Origin: Bryobacter sp. CoA8 C33
GTDB taxonomy: Bacteria; Acidobacteriota; Terriglobia; Bryobacterales; Bryobacteraceae
DNA: 64,000 nucleotides
Direction: 5' to 3'
Assembly (NCBI GenBank): GCA_019931185.1
Contig: JAINDK010000003.1
Coordinates: forward strand, 45,079 to 109,078
Made by a program: the position numbers and the translations under genes. The notes below the pieces were generated by a model. That model had not been told where the DNA came from and did not search any database. It saw only the letters and a program-made list of their open reading frames with translations. Shown one piece after another: positions 8,219-17,586 of the stretch (positions are counted from its first letter, which is position 1; every line of letters starts with the position of its first letter).

Positions 8219-10561
8219 ATGCGATTGTCCGCAGTTTCTTTTCTCTTCTGCTCCCTTCTCGCCGCCCAAAGTGGTGCTCTTGTTGAAGTGGCTGTCGTCG
8301 ATCCCGCCGGTGCACCCATTCCGCGGGCCACCGTAACGCTCGACCTTGTCTCCGGCGGTACGCCCTCCTCCCGTCTCACCTCCTCAACTGGCCTCGCCCG
8401 CTGGTCTGGCCTCGCCTGGCAACATTATCGTCTTCATGCTTCCGCTCCGGGCTTTATGGCCACCTCCGCCTCGGTCAGTCTCCGCTCCAATGTGCCGGTG
8501 CGGCTTACCCTCTCGCTGCCGCTCCTTGCTTTTTCCCAAACGCTTCTCGTGACGGAGTCTTCCTCGCTGCCCCCCGTTGACCCCGAACAAACCGGCTCAC
8601 GCACACTCATCTCGCGCGAATCCATCGACCAACTCGCGCGTCCCGGCGCCAGCCGCGGCATCGAGCAAGTCCTTGCCACTTTCCCTGGCTTTGCTCCCAA
8701 TGCTAATGGCGCGATCCATCCTCGCGGCGCTCATAATCAGCTCACTTACATCATCGACGGCATGCCGGTCTCCGACCAACTCGGCGGCGCATTCGCCAAC
8801 TCCATCGACCCCGCTCTCGTCGAAACACTGGAGCTTTACACCGGCAACATCCCCGCCGAGTACGGCAATAAGGTCTCCGCTGTTGCCCAAATCACCACCC
8901 GCTCCGGCCAAGGCCTTGGCCGCCGCTTCTCCGGCAACCTCAATACGCAGACTGCCCAGTTCGATAACCTCAATCAAACCCTCCAGTTGGCCGGCGAGTC
9001 CGGCCGCCTCGCCTGGTCCACGCTCCTGCTCGGCGTCAAGTCCAACCGCTATCTCGACAGCGTCTCACTCGACAATCTCCACAATGGCGGCAACAGTCAA
9101 CGCTTCTTCACCCGCCTCGACTATCAGGCCAGTTCCCGCGACATCCTTCGCCTCGCTCTCATGGGCGGCCGCTCCCGCTTTGCAAGCGCCAACTTGCGAT
9201 CCCAACACGCCAACCTCATGAACCAGCGACAGGCCCTGGATGATTCGAGCCTCGCCGCCACCTGGCTCCGCACCCTCGATGCCAGCTCCACGATCGAGTC
9301 TCATTTCAGCTTTCGTCCCAGCCGCGCCCGCCTCTTGCCCAGTCCCGGCGATACCCCGGTCACTGCCTGGCAGGACCGCCGCGCCGCCACTCTCACCCTC
9401 AATTCCCGCTACTCCAAAATTCTCCACCGTCACAACCTTCGCTTTGGCCTCGACTATCAGACCTACCCCCTCACCGAGTCCTTCCGCTTCGCCGTCACTC
9501 ACTCTGGCTTTGAACCCGAACTCCCTACCCGCGCCTTCTCCTTCCACGATTCCGCCCGCGGTTCGATGCGCAGCGCCTTCTTCCAGGATCAACTGCGCTG
9601 GGGCCGTTTCACCGCCACTCTCGGTCTCCGCTATGATTCCTACCGCTTCCTTGTCAACGGCGCCCAGTGGCAGCCACGCCTTGGGCTCGCGTATCACCTC
9701 CGCGAGACGAACACGGTCTTCCGCGCCTCCTACAATCGCCTCTACCAGACTCCTCCGAACGAAAATCTGCTCCTGTCCTCTTCCCCCACAGCCGCCAGGC
9801 TCGCGCCGCCGCTCGTGCGCGAAACCTTTGGCGATGCCGCGCCCCGCCTCCGTCCCGAGCGGCAAAACTTCTACGAGATCGGCTTCCAGCAGGGCGTCCG
9901 CTCCTGGTTCACTGTCTCCGGCGCCTTCTACCATAAGTCCGCCACCGACCAGCAGGACAACAATAACTTCTTCAATACCGGCATCATTTTTCCTATCACG
10001 CTTTCCCGCATCCGTGTCAATGGCGCTGAAGGCCGCATCGAAATCCGCCCCCGCCGCCGCTGGTCCGCCAACTTGAGCCTCACTCACGCCCGCGCCGTCT
10101 CCACGCCCCCTTTTACCGGTGGCCTCTATCTCGGCAACGAAGCCGTCATTGCTCTTTCCGCCGGCCCTTTCCTAATCGATCACGATCAGGTACTCGGTGC
10201 CTCCGGTCTCCTGGCCTACACCCATCCCAAAGGCTTCTTCGCGAACCTGACCCTGCGCTACGATTCCGGTCTCGTCGCCAACCCTTCAGACCCCGCCGAA
10301 GTCGCCGCTGACCCCGACTTTGCCGATCTTCTTCCTTACGTTAACCTCACCTCCCACCCCGCCCGCGTCCGCCCTCGCACCCTCTCCGATGTCGTTCTCG
10401 GCTACCGCCACAAGCCCGCCGACACCACCCGCTGGGAATTCGCCCTTCAGGCTACCAACCTTACCAACCAAACTGCTCTTTATTCCTTTCAGAGCATCTT
10501 CACCGGCACCCGTGTCGTGCAACCCCGCACCCTTGGCCTCCGCTACCGCTTTTTCTTTTAA
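8219..10561 (+). CDS. TonB-dependent receptor with carboxypeptidase-regulatory-like domain
   Basis: The 780-residue outer-membrane protein has a signal peptide (MRLSAVSFLFCSLLAAQSGA). A beta-sandwich follows at about residues 22-100 (VEVAVVDPAGAPIPRATVTL, carboxypeptidase-regulatory-like). Next is a plug domain (GIEQVLATFPGFAPNANGAI, YIIDGMPVSDQLGGAFANSI, NIPAEYGNKVSAVAQITTRS) and a long beta-barrel. The last residues LGLRYRFFF end in aromatic Phe, as needed for barrel insertion. The ligand is unknown; this domain layout is the usual SusC-like/oar-like type of Solibacter relatives. It stands alone, with its own promoter and a palindromic operator. Confidence 0.9.
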   Translation: MRLSAVSFLFCSLLAAQSGALVEVAVVDPAGAPIPRATVTLDLVSGGTPSSRLTSSTGLARWSGLAWQHYRLHASAPGFMATSASVSLRSNVPVRLTLSLPLLAFSQTLLVTESSSLPPVDPEQTGSRTLISRESIDQLARPGASRGIEQVLATFPGFAPNANGAIHPRGAHNQLTYIIDGMPVSDQLGGAFANSIDPALVETLELYTGNIPAEYGNKVSAVAQITTRSGQGLGRRFSGNLNTQTAQFDNLNQTLQLAGESGRLAWSTLLLGVKSNRYLDSVSLDNLHNGGNSQRFFTRLDYQASSRDILRLALMGGRSRFASANLRSQHANLMNQRQALDDSSLAATWLRTLDASSTIESHFSFRPSRARLLPSPGDTPVTAWQDRRAATLTLNSRYSKILHRHNLRFGLDYQTYPLTESFRFAVTHSGFEPELPTRAFSFHDSARGSMRSAFFQDQLRWGRFTATLGLRYDSYRFLVNGAQWQPRLGLAYHLRETNTVFRASYNRLYQTPPNENLLLSSSPTAARLAPPLVRETFGDAAPRLRPERQNFYEIGFQQGVRSWFTVSGAFYHKSATDQQDNNNFFNTGIIFPITLSRIRVNGAEGRIEIRPRRRWSANLSLTHARAVSTPPFTGGLYLGNEAVIALSAGPFLIDHDQVLGASGLLAYTHPKGFFANLTLRYDSGLVANPSDPAEVAADPDFADLLPYVNLTSHPARVRPRTLSDVVLGYRHKPADTTRWEFALQATNLTNQTALYSFQSIFTGTRVVQPRTLGLRYRFFF

Positions 10562-10652
10562 CCTTCCCAAAAACAATGAAAGCCCCGGGCTCACGCCTTT
10601 TCAACGCCCGCTCCGCCTGCTTTTCGAGTTTCCCCCGGTCCGCCGCTCGCCA

Positions 10653-12386
10653 TCACACCTTCCGCTTCAACACCCTCCGCTCAAAATCTCCTTTTGTGAG
10701 CGTGTTCAATACATCTCCCCTCTCGAGCCACCCCCTTCGCGCCATCTTCACCCCATACTTCATGTTCAGAAAATGCCGCGGGTGATGCGCATCGGTTGAA
10801 ATCGTAAACCTTACCCCCTTCGCCTTCGCCGCGCGAATCAATTGCGCATGCAGGTCCAACCGCTCCGGGCTCGCATTGATCTCCATCGCCACGCCCTTTT
10901 CCGCCGCGCGCGCCGCGATCTTCTCAAACGCATACCCATACGCATCCCGTTGCAGCAGCACCCGCCCCGTCGGATGCCCGACCACCTTCACAAAAGGGTT
11001 TTCGAGCGCCGCCAACAACCTCTCCGTCATTGCCCCCTCATCGAGATTCATATGACTGTGCACGCTGCCCACGACAAAATCCAACTGCTCCAGCGCCTCA
11101 TCGTCGAGATCCATCCGCCCATCCTTCAAGATGTCGCACTCGATTCCCGCATACACCTTCAATCCAAACTCTTCCACCTCGATTCCCCGCACCATCTCCG
11201 CGAAGGCAATCGCCCTCTTCTCATCAAGCCCATTTGCCATCGCCAACGCCTTCGAATGGTCCGTGATCACGATGTACTCATAGCCAAGTTCCCGCGCCGT
11301 CCGGGCCATCTCCTCGAGCGTCCCCCGTCCATCGCTCTCGCGCGTGTGCATATGCAGGTCCCCGCGGATATCGTCCAACTCGATCAGCCTCGGTAGCCTC
11401 CCGTGTTCAGCCGCCTCGATCTCACCGGAATTCTCCCGCAACTCCGGAGCAATCCAGTCCAGTCCGAGGGCCCGGTAAATTTCCTCTTCCGTGGCGGCCG
11501 CGACAATCTCCCCCGTCGCCTCCCGCGCCAGTGCATACTCGTTGAGCGTATAGCCCATTCTTACGGCCCGCGTCCGCAGACTCACGTTATGCTCCTTCGA
11601 GCCCGTGAAGTATTGCAGCGCCGCCCCAAAACTCTCCTCTGGCAGTGCCCGCACATCCACCTGTATCCCCTCTACTCCCACCCGGGCCGAAGCTTTATTC
11701 TCCCCCTTGGCCAGCATCTCCTCCACCTTGCCCCAGCCCGCGAACACATCCAGTGCCTCCACCGCCCTAGGGCCCGCCACCAGTATGTCCACGTCTCCCA
11801 CCGTTTCCTTACCCCGCCGCAAGCTCCCCGCTGCACTCACCCGCGTGATCCCCTCCCGTCCCACGAACAGCTCCATCACTTCCTCCGCCGTCCCACTGGC
11901 AAAGTCGATCAAGAATCGGCCCGAACTCCGCCGGTACAGCGCAATCGATTTCAGGATCTTCTCCTCAAGCTTCACCCCCATTCGCGGAATATTCCGCAGT
12001 TTTTGCTCCCGGCTCAAGCGCTCCAAATCATCAATGGTCGTAACCCGGAACTGCTCTATCAATAGCTTGATCGATTTCGGCCCCAGCCCCTGTATCTTCA
12101 GCATTTCAAGCGCCGTCGGCGGATACTTTTCCATCATCTCGTCACGCCGTTCAAAACTGCCCCGCTCGCGTATCTCCCCGAGAATCGCCGCAATGCCCTT
12201 GCCGATGCCGGCAATGTCGGTGACCTTCCGGGATGCGTCGCCCACGATTTCCAGAACACTTTCCGGATGCCCCTCGATCGTCGATGCCGCGTTGCGATAG
12301 CTGCGGATCCGGAAGGCGTCCTCGCCCGCAATTTCCATCAGGTCCGCTGTCTCGGCTAGCAGTTTCGCCACGTGCTGGTTATCCAT
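10653..12386 (-). CDS. polX: DNA polymerase X family with PHP domain (PolX)
   Basis: The 577-residue protein has helix-hairpin-helix regions (DIAGIGKGIAA, QGLGPKSIKLL), then the nucleotidyltransferase signature GSLRRG (187-192) with catalytic D198/D200 and D244. A C-terminal PHP phosphoesterase domain starts GDLHMHTRESDG (342-353), with GVRFTISTDAHHP near the end. It combines gap-filling polymerase and 3' end trimming activities in base-excision repair. An in-frame ATG at 12395 overlaps the stop of the upstream exporter (ATGA) but touches the GGAGA site. ATG 12386 has GGAGA eight bases upstream and is preferred. It is translationally coupled to the cation exporter gene. Confidence 0.93.
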   Translation of the reverse strand: MDNQHVAKLLAETADLMEIAGEDAFRIRSYRNAASTIEGHPESVLEIVGDASRKVTDIAGIGKGIAAILGEIRERGSFERRDEMMEKYPPTALEMLKIQGLGPKSIKLLIEQFRVTTIDDLERLSREQKLRNIPRMGVKLEEKILKSIALYRRSSGRFLIDFASGTAEEVMELFVGREGITRVSAAGSLRRGKETVGDVDILVAGPRAVEALDVFAGWGKVEEMLAKGENKASARVGVEGIQVDVRALPEESFGAALQYFTGSKEHNVSLRTRAVRMGYTLNEYALAREATGEIVAAATEEEIYRALGLDWIAPELRENSGEIEAAEHGRLPRLIELDDIRGDLHMHTRESDGRGTLEEMARTARELGYEYIVITDHSKALAMANGLDEKRAIAFAEMVRGIEVEEFGLKVYAGIECDILKDGRMDLDDEALEQLDFVVGSVHSHMNLDEGAMTERLLAALENPFVKVVGHPTGRVLLQRDAYGYAFEKIAARAAEKGVAMEINASPERLDLHAQLIRAAKAKGVRFTISTDAHHPRHFLNMKYGVKMARRGWLERGDVLNTLTKGDFERRVLKRKV

Positions 12387-12391
12387 GCTTC

Positions 12392-13264
12392 TCATTCTCC
12401 GCGGGGCGCCGGCTCTATGTGCACCAACACATCGGCTACCCAATTCACTCTTTGCTTCACCGCTGCCCGTACCGCCCCGGATATCTCATGGGCTTCCCGC
12501 ACGCTCAACTCCGGCGCCACCTCCAGGTGCAGGTCCACGTGGTATTGAAATCCCGTTTTGCGCGCCCTGCACTTTTCCACCCCCAGCGTCCCATCCACTC
12601 CCAGCGCCGCCCGCCGTATCTCCTCAAGCATGCCCGCCGGCGGCATCGTGTCCAGTAACTCCCAACTCGATTGCCGCAACACGCCAAACCCCAAATACAC
12701 TACCAGTCCCGCGATCAACAACCCCCCGATCCGGTCGGCCTGCCCAAATGCCCCCGGCACTGCTATGTTCATCCCCAACGCCACCAACGCGATCGTACCC
12801 GACAAAACGTCCAGCCAGTCATTGGCCGCATCCGCCTCCATCGCTGCCGAACGAAATTCCCATGCCGCCTTGCGCTTCTTCCGCACCAGCAATAGCTTTA
12901 CCGCGATCGACACCACCAGCGGCGCCACCGCCAGCGCATGCGGCGCCTCCTTCGCTTCCCCCATCTGCTCGATCGCCTGCCGCCCCAGCAAGACCCCGCT
13001 TGCAATCAGAAACGCTCCGATTGCCTGCCCAGCGAGAATCTCCACCCGTCCATGCCCATAGGGATGATTCTCATCCGCCGGCTCCGCCGCGATTCTTAAT
13101 CCCAGCCACAAGATCATGCTCGCGACTACATCCCCCGCGCTCTCAATCCCGTCCGCCACCAGGGAAAAGGAATGCGTATACCAACCCAACCCCACCTTGC
13201 TGATTGCCAGCACGATTCCTGTCCCCACGCTCCACTGCGCCAGCCTGAGTGCCCCCTGCGTCAT
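12392..13264 (-). CDS. Cation diffusion facilitator (CDF) exporter
   Basis: The 290-residue protein has about six membrane segments followed by a cytoplasmic C-terminal domain (VEKCRARKTGFQYHVDLHLE). The metal-site helix reads VADGIESAGDVV and the partner helix MEADAANDWLDV, so the binding pattern is ExxxD plus DxxxD. HPYGHGR is the conserved loop after the first site. Zinc exporters normally have a His in one of these positions; its absence points towards Mn, Fe or Co. This is an inference from family patterns. ATG follows GAGGTAGGT. It heads a two-gene unit with polX and is divergent from hfq. Confidence 0.9.
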   Translation of the reverse strand: MTQGALRLAQWSVGTGIVLAISKVGLGWYTHSFSLVADGIESAGDVVASMILWLGLRIAAEPADENHPYGHGRVEILAGQAIGAFLIASGVLLGRQAIEQMGEAKEAPHALAVAPLVVSIAVKLLLVRKKRKAAWEFRSAAMEADAANDWLDVLSGTIALVALGMNIAVPGAFGQADRIGGLLIAGLVVYLGFGVLRQSSWELLDTMPPAGMLEEIRRAALGVDGTLGVEKCRARKTGFQYHVDLHLEVAPELSVREAHEISGAVRAAVKQRVNWVADVLVHIEPAPRGE

Positions 13265-13381
13265 ACCTACCTCAGTCTAACCTCTGTCCTTGTTGTACAA
13301 TCCAGGTATTAGCGTGAAATCGATTCGGGGATCCTTTTCATTCCGCTCGTTTTGCGCAAAAAATCAGATAGAGGCGACCGG

Positions 13382-13660
13382 ATGGAAAAGCTGGCACAAC
13401 AGCAAAATATACAAGAGGCTTTCCTCAATAACGCCCGTAAAGATAAAACCTACTTGACCATTTATTTAATGAGCGGTGTCAAGCTTTCGGGCCGGATCAA
13501 GAGCTTCGACAAATACTCAGTCGTGCTCGAAGCTAACAGTCAGGAACAATTGATCTTCAAGCACGCCATATCCACCGTGGTGGTTTCCAAACAGGGTCAC
13601 TCTTCTCCCCATGGTCCTTCCTCTTCACCACCCATCCCCATGGAGTCCAACGGGAACTGA
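13382..13660 (+). CDS. hfq: RNA chaperone Hfq
   Basis: The 92-residue protein shows the Sm1 core [20 protein letters not shown] with [20 protein letters not shown], and the Sm2 motif FKHAIS. A flexible Ser/Pro/His tail follows ([14 protein letters not shown]). As a hexamer it pairs small RNAs with mRNAs. I start at ATG 13382 (MEKLAQQQN), with GAGG seven bases upstream; an in-frame TTG ten codons earlier lacks a site. It is directly followed by hflX, the classical hfq-hflX order. Confidence 0.96.
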   Translation: MEKLAQQQNIQEAFLNNARKDKTYLTIYLMSGVKLSGRIKSFDKYSVVLEANSQEQLIFKHAISTVVVSKQGHSSPHGPSSSPPIPMESNGN

Positions 13661-14962
13661 TTGTCCGAGGTTGCTATTCTCGTCGGTGTAGAACTGCGGC
13701 GGTCCAAACAGACACTCGCCGCCATCGACGATTTGTCTCCGGCCGAATCCCTGGCTGAACTTCGTGCTCTCGCCGAAAGCGCCGGTGCGGTGGTCGCCGC
13801 CTCGATTCTCCAAAGCCGTGATAAAGCCGATCAGGCTACCTTGGTAGGGTCTGGCAAGCTGGGCGAAATCGAAAGCCTGGTCGCTGGTCTCAGCGCCGAT
13901 ACCGTTCTCTTCGACGCCGAGCTCACTCCCACCCAACAACGCAATCTCGAACGCGCCCTTGGCGTTAAGGTCCTCGACCGCACCCAACTCATCCTCGATA
14001 TCTTTGCCTCGCGCGCCCGCACCCGCGAAGGCCAACTCCAAGTGGAATTGGCTCAACTCAACTACCTTATGCCCCGCCTCGCCGGCCGCGGCATTGCTAT
14101 GTCCCGCTTGGGCGGAGGGATCGGCACCCGCGGTCCCGGCGAAACACAACTCGAGGCCGATCGGCGCAAGATCGCCCGCCGCATCCAGTCCATTAAATCG
14201 GATCTCGATAAAGTCCGCGCCGCTCGCGGTATCCAGCGCAAACAGCGCCAAGCCGTTCCCCTCGCCACCGTCGCCCTCGTCGGTTATACCAACGCGGGCA
14301 AAAGCACCTTGTTCAATCGCCTCACCCAGGCTGGCGTCCTGGCTGATGCGAAGATGTTCGCCACTCTCGATCCCACCGTCCGCCACATCATTCTCCCCAG
14401 CCGTCGCAAGGTCTTGCTGGGCGATACCGTCGGCTTCATCCGTAAGCTTCCCACTACCCTGGTCGAGGCCTTCCGCGCCACGCTCGAGGAAGTCACCGAC
14501 GCCGCTCTTCTCCTGCACGTCGTCGATGTCTCCAATCCGCATGCTCCCTCCTATGTCGAACACGTTCAGCAGGTCCTCGAGGAAATCAACGCCGGATCCA
14601 CCCACCAGATCCTCGTCATGAACAAGGCCGATCTCGTCGAAGATCCCCAGGACCAGATCACCCAAGCCCGCCGCATCCTCAAGGACTCCCAAGCCGAACT
14701 CAGCGTCATACCCGTCAGCGCCCAGACCGGGACCGGCATCGATCGGCTCCTCGATGCCATTGATGCCGCCCTCACCCTCGATCCCATCTGCCGCTCTCAC
14801 TTCCTGATCCCCGCCGCCGATGGTCGCGCGCTTCATCTGCTCCACGAGCGCGCCGTCATCCTCTCCAGCCGTTATGTCGGCGATCAATGTGAAATCGTCG
14901 CCGATCTTCCCGCCAGCCTCCGCCGCGAACTCAAATCATTCGAGCTACCCACTTCCAACTGA
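13661..14962 (+). CDS. hflX: Ribosome-associated GTPase HflX
   Basis: The 433-residue protein has the HflX N-terminal domain (LVGSGKLGEIESL, ending in the glycine-rich ISRLGGGIGTRGPGETQLE-type segment at about 148-165). The G domain follows: P-loop GYTNAGKST (208-216), switch TLDPTVRH, DTVGFIRKLP, and NKAD. It splits stalled or stressed 70S ribosomes. The start is a TTG placed immediately after the hfq stop, so translation is coupled. A C-terminal domain of about 65 residues closes the protein. No unusual features. Confidence 0.95.
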   Translation: MSEVAILVGVELRRSKQTLAAIDDLSPAESLAELRALAESAGAVVAASILQSRDKADQATLVGSGKLGEIESLVAGLSADTVLFDAELTPTQQRNLERALGVKVLDRTQLILDIFASRARTREGQLQVELAQLNYLMPRLAGRGIAMSRLGGGIGTRGPGETQLEADRRKIARRIQSIKSDLDKVRAARGIQRKQRQAVPLATVALVGYTNAGKSTLFNRLTQAGVLADAKMFATLDPTVRHIILPSRRKVLLGDTVGFIRKLPTTLVEAFRATLEEVTDAALLLHVVDVSNPHAPSYVEHVQQVLEEINAGSTHQILVMNKADLVEDPQDQITQARRILKDSQAELSVIPVSAQTGTGIDRLLDAIDAALTLDPICRSHFLIPAADGRALHLLHERAVILSSRYVGDQCEIVADLPASLRRELKSFELPTSN

Positions 14963-14976
14963 TTTCTCCCGCTGAT

Positions 14977-15980
14977 ATGCTCCCGACCTAGGTCTGCCCC
15001 AACCCACAACTGGTCTGGGATGCCATCCTTGGCCATCAACTCACTGATGCCCTTAAGGCCGGTGTTGAAATCGGCCTCTTCAACGCGCTCGGGGACGGCA
15101 CCCAATCCGCTGCGCAAATCGCTTCCCGTGCCGGCGTCGCCGAACGGGCCATGCGGATCCTGTGTATTTCTCTGCTGGCGCGTGGTCTCCTCGACAAACA
15201 AGGTGATCTCTGCTGCCACACGCCCACCAGCGCCGTCTTTCTCGACCCCCGATCCCCGGCCACCATGGCGCCGGCTCTGCCTTTTCTCATGACCGACAAG
15301 ATGCTCCTATCCTCCCGCCTCATGACCGAAGCCATCCCCCCAAATCGCACCGCCCTGACCGAACCCTCGCCAGGGAAGAAGTTGCCGAATGGGTCACCCT
15401 CACCAAAACCATGCAACCCATGATGCACGGCGCCGCTAGTTTCCTGGCAGCGCAACTGCTGGCTGACGGCCAAGCCCCCCGCAAGATGCTCCACATTGCC
15501 TCCAGCCATGGTCTCTTCGGCTTCGCTGTCGCCCAAGCCGCGCCGGATAGCGAAATCGTCGCCCCGCACTTTCCCAGTGTTCTCGAAGTCACCCCGGCCC
15601 ATGCCCGCGCCGCTGGCATCCCCCTCACGCTCCTCCCCGGCAGCGCTTTCACTGCCGAACTCGGCTCCGCCTACGACGTCATCCTCGTGACCAATCTCTT
15701 TCACCACCTTCTCCATGAGCGGCAACTTTACCCTCATGCAACAATTCCGCTCCGCTCTGCGGCCGGGCGGCAAGTTGCTGATTCTCGAATTCGTCCCCAA
15801 CGAAAATCGCGTCTCGTGCCTCCTTTGCCCTCACCATGCTGGTCCATACACCCGCCGGCGGCGCCTACACTTTCGCCGATCAAAATAACATGCTCGATCA
15901 AGCCGGATTCGGTACCAGCGGGATCATCGACGTGCCGATGTCCGCCAATCGCCTGATTACCGCAATCGCTCCCCAGCACT
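14977..15980 (+). pseudogene. Broken SAM-dependent O-methyltransferase
   Basis: Homology to dimerisation-plus-methyltransferase proteins (acetylserotonin O-methyltransferase type) is visible in several frames. ATG 14977 is followed by a TAG at codon 5, then PQLVWDAILGHQLTDALKAG and AAQIASRAGVAERAMRILCI. After a shift near 15360 comes EEVAEWVTLTKTMQPMMHGA and YDVILVTNLFHHLL; after another near 15710, LMQQFRSALRPGGKLLILEF. A third shift near 15815 gives FTMLVHTPAGGAYTFADQNN. One nonsense codon and three frameshifts make it non-functional. The last frame has no stop and runs into pgsA. Confidence 0.75.
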
Positions 15981-16027
15981 TGCTGCCCGCTCCCGTCCGT
16001 ATTGTTATCCTGAGTGCCAGTGCTCGC

Positions 16028-16672
16028 GTGAATCTGCCAAATCTCCTCACTCTGGCTCGAATCTTCTTCGTGCCGCTGGTCGTTGCCGCGCTCGTTCAGG
16101 AAAAGCGCGTATATTCCCTCGGCTTGCCCTTTGATTTTGGCAACGAAATTCTCGCCCTTGCCATCTTTGCCGTCGCTGCCCTAACCGACCTCCTGGATGG
16201 CTATCTGGCCCGTAAGTGGAGTCAGATCACTACTCTCGGCATGCTGCTCGATCCCATTGCCGACAAACTCCTCATTTCCGCTTCCCTCATTGCTCTTGTC
16301 GAGGTAAAGGCCGTTCCGGCCTGGATGGTCATCCTCATCATTGGCCGCGATTTTGCCATCTCCGGCCTTCGCTCCATCGCCGTAACGGAAGGCTACCTCA
16401 TCCCCGCAAGCGACCTCGGCAAGTCGAAAATGATCCTCCAGGTTCTTGGTGTCGGCGCCTCCATGGCTAGTCTCCGATTTCCTGCCTGGCAACAGCCAGC
16501 ACATATCTTGATGTGGGGCGCCGTGCTCTTCACGCTTATCTCCGCCATCGATTACGCCCGCCAATTCTGGATCAAGATCGATATTCGCGTCAAACGCCGC
16601 CGCCGCCGCGAACTTCTCCTACTCGAGCGCACGCGCCGCCGGGACTCCCGCGCTACCCTCACCAGCCGTTGA
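16028..16672 (+). CDS. pgsA: CDP-diacylglycerol-glycerol-3-phosphate 3-phosphatidyltransferase
   Basis: The protein makes phosphatidylglycerophosphate in the inner membrane. It starts VNLPNLLTLARIFFVPL, the normal N-terminus of PgsA. It carries the CDP-alcohol transferase motif D-x2-DG-x2-AR-x8-G-x3-D-x3-D within LTDLLDGYLARKWSQ and GMLLDPIADKLL. Further helices follow, ending in a strongly basic tail (VKRRRRRELLLLERTRRR). The open frame extends upstream to 15836 through the tail of the methyltransferase pseudogene. GTG 16028 is chosen by family alignment; no clear ribosome site precedes it. The 3' end overlaps convergent rodZ by 54 bases. Confidence 0.9.
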   Translation: MNLPNLLTLARIFFVPLVVAALVQEKRVYSLGLPFDFGNEILALAIFAVAALTDLLDGYLARKWSQITTLGMLLDPIADKLLISASLIALVEVKAVPAWMVILIIGRDFAISGLRSIAVTEGYLIPASDLGKSKMILQVLGVGASMASLRFPAWQQPAHILMWGAVLFTLISAIDYARQFWIKIDIRVKRRRRRELLLLERTRRRDSRATLTSR

Positions 16673-17551
16673 AGTTGGGGAAACGGCAGGCTCCGCGCTT
16701 GGCGCTTTCGGCTTGTACTTCCAACCCTCCGGGCTCAATAACAAGGTCTTCACTTCACCCTTATTGCCGTAAGTGATCGGCTTCCCATTGTAGATCACAT
16801 CCAGCGTTCCCGCGTTTCCCACAATTAACTCCACCGAAGCCGCCGACACCGTTCGCTCCTGCCCCGGATCAAGCGTACCCCCATGAACCTTGTTGCCATC
16901 CGCTGTCAGCCGAATCCAGGTCATCTCCCGAGCCCGCACCGTCAGCATAAATTTACCCGCCTCCGGTCCCGCCGCCACTGCCTCCGCCCGCTTTTCTTCC
17001 GGCTTTCTCTCCTCCGCCTTGCTCTCCGCGGGCACAACCGTCTCCACCGGCGCCGCTTTTTCCTCCACCACGGGTGGCTTGGCCGCGACCTCCACCGCCG
17101 CCGTCCCTTCGCTGCCCGGCTGGAAATTCCGCCACCCAAAATACGCTCCGCACAAAACCACTACAGCCGCCGCGAATACCAACCATCCTTTTGACATCCC
17201 ATCGTCTTGCGGCGCACGCATCGGCTTGTCTTTCAGCGTATTGCGCAGCGCCGTCATCTGCTCATCCCCGGTCAATCCCAATAAGTCTCCGCTCGCCTCC
17301 GTCGTTTCCGCCGTGAACGCCGACGTTATCGGCCGGATCTGCCGCTCTGCCTCCTCCGCATTCCACCCTAAATACTTCGCATACTGCCGCACAAACGCCC
17401 GGTAAAAAAACTCTCCCGGAAGCGAAGCATGATCGTCTGCCTCGATCGCTTCCAGGTAGCGCTGGTTGATGCGCGTATCGCTCGCGATCTTCTCGATGGC
17501 AATGTTTTGCCGTTCTCGCTCCAGTCGCAGCTTGACTCCAAGGGTCTGCAT
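16619..17551 (-). CDS. rodZ: RodZ-type cell-shape protein
   Basis: The 310-residue protein has an N-terminal helix-turn-helix (LGVKLRLERERQNIAIEKIA, residues 4-23, with DTRINQRYLEAIEADD). One membrane segment lies at about 122-140 (GWLVFAAAVVVLCGAYFGW), followed by an Ala/Glu/Lys/Pro linker and a periplasmic DUF4115-type beta domain (LTVRAREMTWIRLTADG). A Pro/Ser/Ala tail closes it. RodZ links MreB to the cell-wall machinery. No mreB is in the window. It is divergent from a glycosyltransferase gene 35 bases away and overlaps pgsA at the 3' end. Confidence 0.85.
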   Translation of the reverse strand: MQTLGVKLRLERERQNIAIEKIASDTRINQRYLEAIEADDHASLPGEFFYRAFVRQYAKYLGWNAEEAERQIRPITSAFTAETTEASGDLLGLTGDEQMTALRNTLKDKPMRAPQDDGMSKGWLVFAAAVVVLCGAYFGWRNFQPGSEGTAAVEVAAKPPVVEEKAAPVETVVPAESKAEERKPEEKRAEAVAAGPEAGKFMLTVRAREMTWIRLTADGNKVHGGTLDPGQERTVSAASVELIVGNAGTLDVIYNGKPITYGNKGEVKTLLLSPEGWKYKPKAPSAEPAVSPTSTAGEGSAGVPAARALE

Positions 17552-17586
17552 GGGCTTCTGTGGGACGTTCCTTACCGATATAATAC

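Noticed and set aside
9065..10087. 340-codon minus-strand frame opposite the TonB receptor
   Set aside because: Glu/Gly/Ala-rich shadow of a barrel gene with clear plug and terminal-Phe signatures.
13625..14887. 420-codon minus-strand open frame opposite hflX
   Set aside because: Asp/Gly/Ala-rich shadow frame caused by high-GC codon use; hflX is unmistakable on the other strand.
15836..16027. N-terminal 64-residue extension of PgsA
   Set aside because: The residues match the tail of the methyltransferase pseudogene and not PgsA, which normally starts near NLPNLLTLARI.
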